Below are positions 5,158 to 12,100 of a stretch of 12,538 nucleotides of DNA, in pieces. The notes beneath the pieces are model-generated. The model had not been told where the DNA came from. It worked only from the letters and a program-made list of their open reading frames with translations, and ran no database searches. The position numbers and the translations under genes are program-made. This DNA is from Baffinella frigidus (taxonomy: Eukaryota; Cryptophyceae; Cryptomonadales; Baffinellaceae). Numbering within the stretch: position 1 is the first letter of the stretch; each line of letters starts with the position of its first letter. The DNA lies in assembly GCA_026770585.1 (NCBI GenBank), contig MU646492.1, positions 484,141-496,678 on the forward strand, given 5' to 3'.

Positions 5158-8100
5158 GTCCGCCCCACCCGCGCGCTGCCCAGCAGGACCGCCTGTTGCT
5201 GAGGGTCGTGCCTGGACGGATGCGCGACTCGCGTTGAGACGGGGTTGGCAGCACCCACCCCTTTCTCAAAGCACGCTTGCACTCTGCCCCTGAGGCAAGG
5301 TCTGTACTTCCGCGGGAGCGGCCTCGGCGTATCTTAGAGGAGGGCGGTTTGAGCGCGTGGGGAGGACGTGGCGTCGGGTGGCGCAGTGCCTGCTGTGAAG
5401 CTGCAGTGGAAGCGACGCTGGCATCCATTCCCACTCAGCGAGACAGCGCCGTTGCCTTAAACCCTTCAACCCCAAACCCCTGAACCCTAAACCCTACCCT
5501 CTGAAGCAAACTGCCCAACAAACCCGAGGTCTCAGGAAGTCAAACCGAGCCCCACACACAGAACCGACTTACCCCTAAATCCTGAGCCCCCGTGAACCCC
5601 AAACCCCAACCCTGCATCCCTAACCCCTGAACCCAACCCTAAATCCACACCCTCAACCCTAACCCCCAACCCTCGACCCCACTCAGTCTGAGCGGAAGGT
5701 GGCGCACCATCTCTCAGCAGCCAAGAATGCAGAGAGGCACGTCGTCGCCCAACGGTGCGCACTCTTGTCGGGGGGGGGGTATTTCATTTAGAAACCACCC
5801 TGGATGGAACATTATGGTATTTTGAGCATTCTTAAGTCAACTCCCCCTGAGATGTGGCCGTAATGCGGCTGCCCCGTGATGAATGGATCTGGTTAAAAAA
5901 AGGTCTGATATGTATTTTAGTGGTATAAATCATGTCAACTTTTGCGATAAAGGATTATTCGGGATTGGCCGCAAGTCCCGTCCAGGGTGGTTTATGGATA
6001 TAATTTATATTAAATTCCCTCGGGTGGAGGGCGGAGCTCACGGTCGCCCAACAACAGTTTGATATATAGTCCCCTAATCTTCGTATACGTTGTACAATTG
6101 GTGATATATGACTCTGGGTAGGTGACTCTCTAGAGCGTCTTCTGCTCTCGCGTGTCGCCTCCCAGAGGGTTGCCCCTGCATCTGCTACATGGTCCATACA
6201 TCTGTTGTATAGTCCGTACACCTGTCATATGGTCAGCAGTCCCTTTCGAGGCTGGCCGTGGCCTTTTCTTAAATGTAGTTTTACGCTCGCGTCCAGGATT
6301 TGTACGGACTTGGTTTTATAAAAAGGAAACGGTCCGCCTCGAGTGGTCTGACCTAACCGCTATCGAGCGACCTAAGCACGTTTTTAAAAGCCACGACCGG
6401 AAATCCGGTCTCAGCTTCTTCATTTTAAAAGTCCATTCCCCTGAGGATTCAGGAGAAAGTTTTTAAACCCCTTTAAAATTGTGTCGCGTCCTCGCTCGGC
6501 AGCGGCTCGGAAGATCCCTGATGCAGTACCCACCAACCCTCACGGAAAGACCAAATCGTCGATTTTCAGACCTCAAATTCACCTTGCAGACACCCCAGAT
6601 CTGGGGTGTCTGATCTTATGTTGACAAAATCTTGGTACACAATCAACTTTTGGGAACAGGCCGAGATCAATGGATTTGGTCCTCCCGTGAGGGTTGGTGG
6701 ACGCCTGCCCGTAACAAACGGCACTGTCTAGCTCTGCCCGAGTTTTATTCTAGCTCGTCCTTGAAGTTATTTAAGAACAGAAATTCAGTACAAAAGGGCG
6801 AATAGAAAGCATTTAAGACGAGCCAGCATAAAACTCGGGACAGAGCTAGACTTTCCTCTCTGTCCAGGAACAGTTTAGGACGCGAGATTCTAAACCGCAA
6901 GCTCTAAACCCTAAACCCTAAACTCTAAACCCTAAACCCTGGACCTCAACTCTTGGCAGGAAATTTGCCAAGGAGCAGGACCCAAAGGGCAAAATGTGGG
7001 AGAAGTACCCCCAAACCCTCAACCCTAAACCCAACCCTAAACCCTAAACCCTAAACCCTACGAGGCCTGTACTCCAATGTGGAACGCTCTTTACAACACA
7101 AAGAAGTCAGAGACCGCGAAGAAAGTTGCCCATGTTCCTCCGGACTGTCTTGAAGAGGAGGTCGCGCCCAGGAAGTTCTGCTAGAAATATTTAGACCCGG
7201 GTTGAAACGTTTTGAGCCAGCCAGGTTCAAATTTCATCGCTGCGTCTTTCTTAGAATGGGACACTGTGTCACTCTTTCTAAACCCTAAACCCTATACCCT
7301 AAGCCCTAAGCCCTAAACCCTAAACTTGAACCCTAAACCCTAAACCTAAACCTTAAACCCTACACCCTACACCCTAAACTCTGAACCAGGCACGACGACC
7401 TCTTTGCGCAAATGCACAAGTTCACTCGGATCCAGAACATTTCGCCTAAGTCAACTCCCCCTGAAAACCAGCGCCTTAAGTCAAATGCCGGCCATGGTGG
7501 CAGGGTCCATCTAAACGAAATCAGGGGAAAGTTGACTTAGGTGAGCTGGTTGACTTAGCTGAAATCTTGTGGGTCGGAGTGAAGTTAGCAGACTCCATCA
7601 CACATTGCTCGGATAGCAAGGGGGCAAATGGATCGGTTAATTTCGAGTCGTGTCCAAGTTGTGGGGGCTGAAACTCCAAATTGGACCCACAACTTGGACA
7701 AGGCTCCGCATGCGTACCCGAATTGAAAAGACCAGTTTGCCCCCTCGCTATCCGACTGAGGGTCCGTCCCGAGGTTCTAATAATGCTACAAGCTAACGCC
7801 AGCGAGGTACTTAGAGCCTACGGATTGCCTACGGTAGGTAGGGGGGCTCCTACGACTTTTAAATGGTTTTGCATTATAAAGGCGCATTATAAAGGCGTAG
7901 GAGCCCCCCAACCTACCGTAGGCAATCCGTAGGCTGTATGTAAGTACCTCGCTGGCGTCAGCTTTTCGCAGGCCTAATCCTCAAACCCGAAACCCTGGAC
8001 CAGGGACGAGGACCTCTTCACGCAGATGCACAAGTTAGCTGACTCCATCACAGACCGCCCCGAGGTCCTAATCCCCAAACCTTGAACACCAAACCCTAAA

Positions 8101-9090
8101 CTCTGACAAGTTAGCAGACTCTATCACAGACCGACCCGCGGTCCCCTAATCCCACTCCATCACAGACCGTTCCGATGTTCTAATCCCCAAACCCTTAACC
8201 TTAAAGTCAGCAGACTCCATCACAGACCGCCCCGAGGTCCTAATCCCTAAACCCTAAACCCTAAACCCTAAACCCTAAAACCTAAACCCTAAACCCTAAA
8301 CCCTAAACCCCAAACCCCAATCCCCAAATCCCACATCCTAAACCCCCTACACCCTACACCTTACGCCCTACGCCCTACGCCCTAGGTCCTAAACCCTAAA
8401 CCCTAAACTCTCAGCCGTGAACCCTGAACCCTAAACCCTAAACCCTAAACCCTAAACCCTAAACCCCAAACCCTCAAACCCTAAACCCTAAATCCTAATC
8501 CCTACACTCTATACCCTAAACCCTGAACATCCGACCCTCACCCCCGAAACCGTGCGCACCTGAACGCGTTCAGTTTCAGGTTGCGTGGGTTTAGGGTTCA
8601 GGGTTTAGGGTTTAGGGTTTGGGGTTCAGGGTTCAGGGCTGAGAGTTTAGGGTTTAGGGTTTAGGACCTCGGGCGTAGGCGCCGCCCGGCGCTATCCCCG
8701 CCCCCCTAAATCCTCAAGCCTAAAACGATAGACCCCAACCCCGAAACCCCAAACCCTGAAACGCAGCTGGACGCAACGCCTGCCGGCGCGGTGAACAAGA
8801 ACGCGGAACCCTGAACCCTACACCCTGAAACGACAACCCCCAAACCCTACACCCCCACGTAGCAGCCACCGGGGTCTTCACGGATACAGTCCATCTAAAC
8901 GATGTGTGCTAGCATCTTATCCATTACCATGGATTCTAACCGGAATTTCCCCCGCGGAAATCCGGGGGGCAAGGCCTTTGGTCGCTGCTAAGTGGAAACC
9001 CGAAACCCGAAACCCTGAAACGCAGCTGAACGCAACGACTCCCGGCGCGGTGAACAAGAACGCGGAACCCTGAACCCTTAACCCTAAACC

Positions 9091-9142
<52 letters not shown>

Positions 9143-12100
9143 GACCCTCAACCCTCAACCCTCAACCCCCTAAACCCTCAACCCCAAACCCCAAACCCTC
9201 AACCCTAAACCCCCTAAACCCTCAACCCCAAACCCTGAACCCTAAACCCTAAACGCTGAGCGCAGCTGAACACAACGCCGTCCGGCGCTATCCCCGCCCC
9301 CCTAAATCCGCAAGCCTAAAACGATAGACCCTAAACCCTAAACCTCCAACCCTCACCCCCAAACCCTGAAACGCAGCTGAACGCCACGCCTCCCGGCGCG
9401 GTGAACAAGAACGCGAAACGCAAGCTCGCGGGGCAAAAGTCGCCCTGCACACCCGAACCCCGAACCCCGAAACCCGAAGCCCGAAACATCGCCAGCCCGC
9501 TTCGGGGTTCGGGGTTCGGGGTTCGGGTGCCCCCTAAGGTTGAGGGATTCATGAAACACCTTTTGTTGGCTACCCTTGTCCTGTCCCTGGGCAGATTCAG
9601 GGAGTGGGGGGTTGGATTCAGGGTGTAGGGGTTAGGGTTAGGTTATCACCCGCGTAGCAGGGACACCCTAGTTCCGCGTCCCGGCGCGGTGAACCAGAAC
9701 GCGAAACGCAAGCTCGCGGGGCAACGGTCGCCCTGCACCCGAACCCCGAACCCCGAAACATCGACAGCCCAGGGATTCAGACCGCAGGCGACGCACGCTC
9801 GCGGGGCAACGGTAGCCCACACGGGAGTGCTACAGTCCACCTACCCTAACACAGGCTACCGTAACACATACTGCCCCGACGGGTATGTGTTAGGGTAGGT
9901 CTACTGTAGAGGGACTTTAAAAGGTAGGCCACACGAGAATGCTGGAGGGGCGGTGTCGTGTGTACGGCTAAGGGTTCAGAGGCTAGGGCGTCGTTGACTT
10001 AAGTATTCAGGGGATTTCCCTGAAAGATGTCAAAAGTGGATGTTTCGGGTTTCGGGTTTCGGGTTCTGCCGCCCTCTGGCATCCCAGTGTACAGACCTAA
10101 GGCGCGCTACCACCAGCAACCCGTAGCAGCTTTTACCCGATCCTCCCAAGGATTCGGGGTTTTGATTTTTAAAAACCTCTTCCTATGACCCTACGGTAGG
10201 AAACCCTAGGGACCTCGAATTGCTGACGGGAGATACGGCCAGATATGTCCGTTTTCGCTGAAATTTACTACAGTACCCGATCCGGTTATAAGCTGCAACG
10301 GGTTGCTGGTGGTACGCAAGCCGGGCAACGGTACCACGCCGGAGAGCTCGAAACATCCACTTTTGACATCTTTCAGGGGAAATCCCCTCAATAGTTAAGT
10401 CAACGACGCCAGTTCTGGCGTGGATAAGGCGTCGGTTTCTTCGAGCCCTCTGGCGTGGTAGGGCTTCGGGTTCAGGGGTTTGGGGTTTAGGGTTTGGGGT
10501 TCGAACCTACCGGGCGCGGCGAACCACACATGTGCTTTACTATTACTAGTGGCCCAATTGTGTAGTGATTTGGTTACCGACACCACGGCTTAGGGTTAAG
10601 GGAGTGGGGGTTCGGATTCACCACCAACTCTCTCAGTCTGGGCAAATCGGGAAAAATGGCTCCAAAAATCCCCTTGAAGGCCGTCGGAATCCAACGGCCT
10701 CCAACGGGATTTGGTGTTTTTGACTTTTTCGATTTGCCCAAGTTGTGAGGGTTGGTGGCAGGTTTGAGGATTGAGGTTTTCACCCGTGTGGCAGGACACC
10801 CTAAACCCCAGACCCTAAACCCAACACCATCAAACCTAAACCCTAAACCCTAAACCCTTAACCCCTAAACCCTAAAACCTCAACCCTAAACCCTAAACCC
10901 TAAATACCATACCCTGAACCCCATACCCCAGACCCCAAACCCCAAACCCTAAACCCCAAACCCCAAACCCCAAACCCTAATCCCCAAACCCCAAACCCTA
11001 AACCCTAAACCCTACACCAGGATTCCGGGCGAAATGAACAAGTTACCAGCGTACCAGCCCCCCCACCCCCTAGATGCAGGTTTAGGGATCAGGGTTTAGG
11101 GAAGAGGGTTTTAAGGTTCAGGGCCCCCACTCCACCCCGAATACATGCGAGATCATCCTTCTCCTTGCCCGAGGCGGGCCCTTCCGTCCCTAGGAACTAA
11201 GTGGCACGGGTATCAACAAAATCGAAAACCTTTCACCGGTTATGGACCTGAAGGATCTCCCAAGGGGAAAAAGTGAATGACTCTGTCCTCGCCCCCCCCA
11301 GATGCAGGATTTCATTGGAAAACGGTTTTAATTATGATTTTTGATTCAATGAAAATTACTACACGAATGCTTTAATGTTACTAGTAGAACTCATTCTGCG
11401 CAGTAAATTTCATTGCCATATAGTTTTTAATTAAAACCGTCTTCCTATGAGATTCGGCAATCCGTGTGCTACGGGTTTGTACCAGGATGTTTCAGATATG
11501 GTAATTGTGGACGAGACCGCGTTTGTGTCCCTCAAGTGGCGGACGGGCGAATATTCGCCCTAACTTGCCCTAGGCAGGCCCTAGGGCCCTACGGTAGGGC
11601 GTATGAGCCTACTGGGCACTTGAGGGATACATGTGTTCGTACCAGGATGTGTTAGCTGGGGTACCGTGTGGGGTGTTGGACACACTGTGGGGGTGTTGGA
11701 CACACCCGGTTTGGCGTGAATGATTGGATGAGGGTTGGTTGGCTCAACGGGGGGGCGACACTAGCGCACACGATTCTCTAGGCAGTCACCTACCCAGAGT
11801 CAGTTATCGCCACAGTGACAAGGTGCTAAGTGGTTGGGAAGGGTGTGATGCACCACTTGGCATCCGCCGGGGGCTTCACGGATACAGTCCATCTAAACGA
11901 TTTGTACTACAATCTTATCCATTGCCCTGGAACCTAACCGGAATTTCACCTTGAATTCAAGGCGAAGAGTTTCTCGGTCGCTGCTAAGTGGCAGTACCTC
12001 CGGTGCGGTTTCGGTTTTACCCTAAACCCTAAATTATAAACCCTAAACCCTCAACCGGGTATGGGGCCACCGAGCCTGACCTCAAAAGTCTGCTCATCTC

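Larger units (their letters stand above)
7390..7773 (+). pseudogene. Exon copy (DDLFAQMHK...) broken by two hairpin elements
   Basis: Diverged copy of the exon at 8004-8064, present as 7390-7422, 7587-7602 and about 7765-7773. The pieces are separated by the elements at 7423-7581 and 7608-7760, and a third element (7782-7973) follows a few bases past the donor. It keeps the acceptor and donor contexts. The insertions bring stop codons, so it is almost certainly non-functional. Confidence 0.75.
8740..9372. repeat. CCCTAAA and CCCTCAA repeats between exon copies
   Basis: C-rich on plus. CCCTCAA dominates at 9088-9200. Interrupted by the family 12 element and the exon copies listed separately. 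Confidence 0.75.

Noticed and set aside
6152-6466. 104-codon plus-strand ORF
   Set aside because: No recognisable domain; it begins in a tandem repeat and includes small hairpins. Kept as unannotated intronic sequence.
7418-7586. The AAGTT-flanked element acting as an intron (introner)
   Set aside because: Splicing with GT in the left TSD and AG in the right TSD would remove one base too many and shift the frame, and the copy carries further insertions.
8108-8236. CRISPR-like repeat-spacer array
   Set aside because: Units vary in length and sequence, spacers are telomere-like repeats, and the setting is eukaryotic.
8237-8550. Chromosome-end telomere
   Set aside because: Repeats are degenerate, appear on both strands and are interspersed through the whole window between exon copies, so they are interstitial.
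10495-10520. tRNA T-arm (GGTTCGAACC)
   Set aside because: No acceptor stem, D-arm or anticodon arm could be fitted around it.
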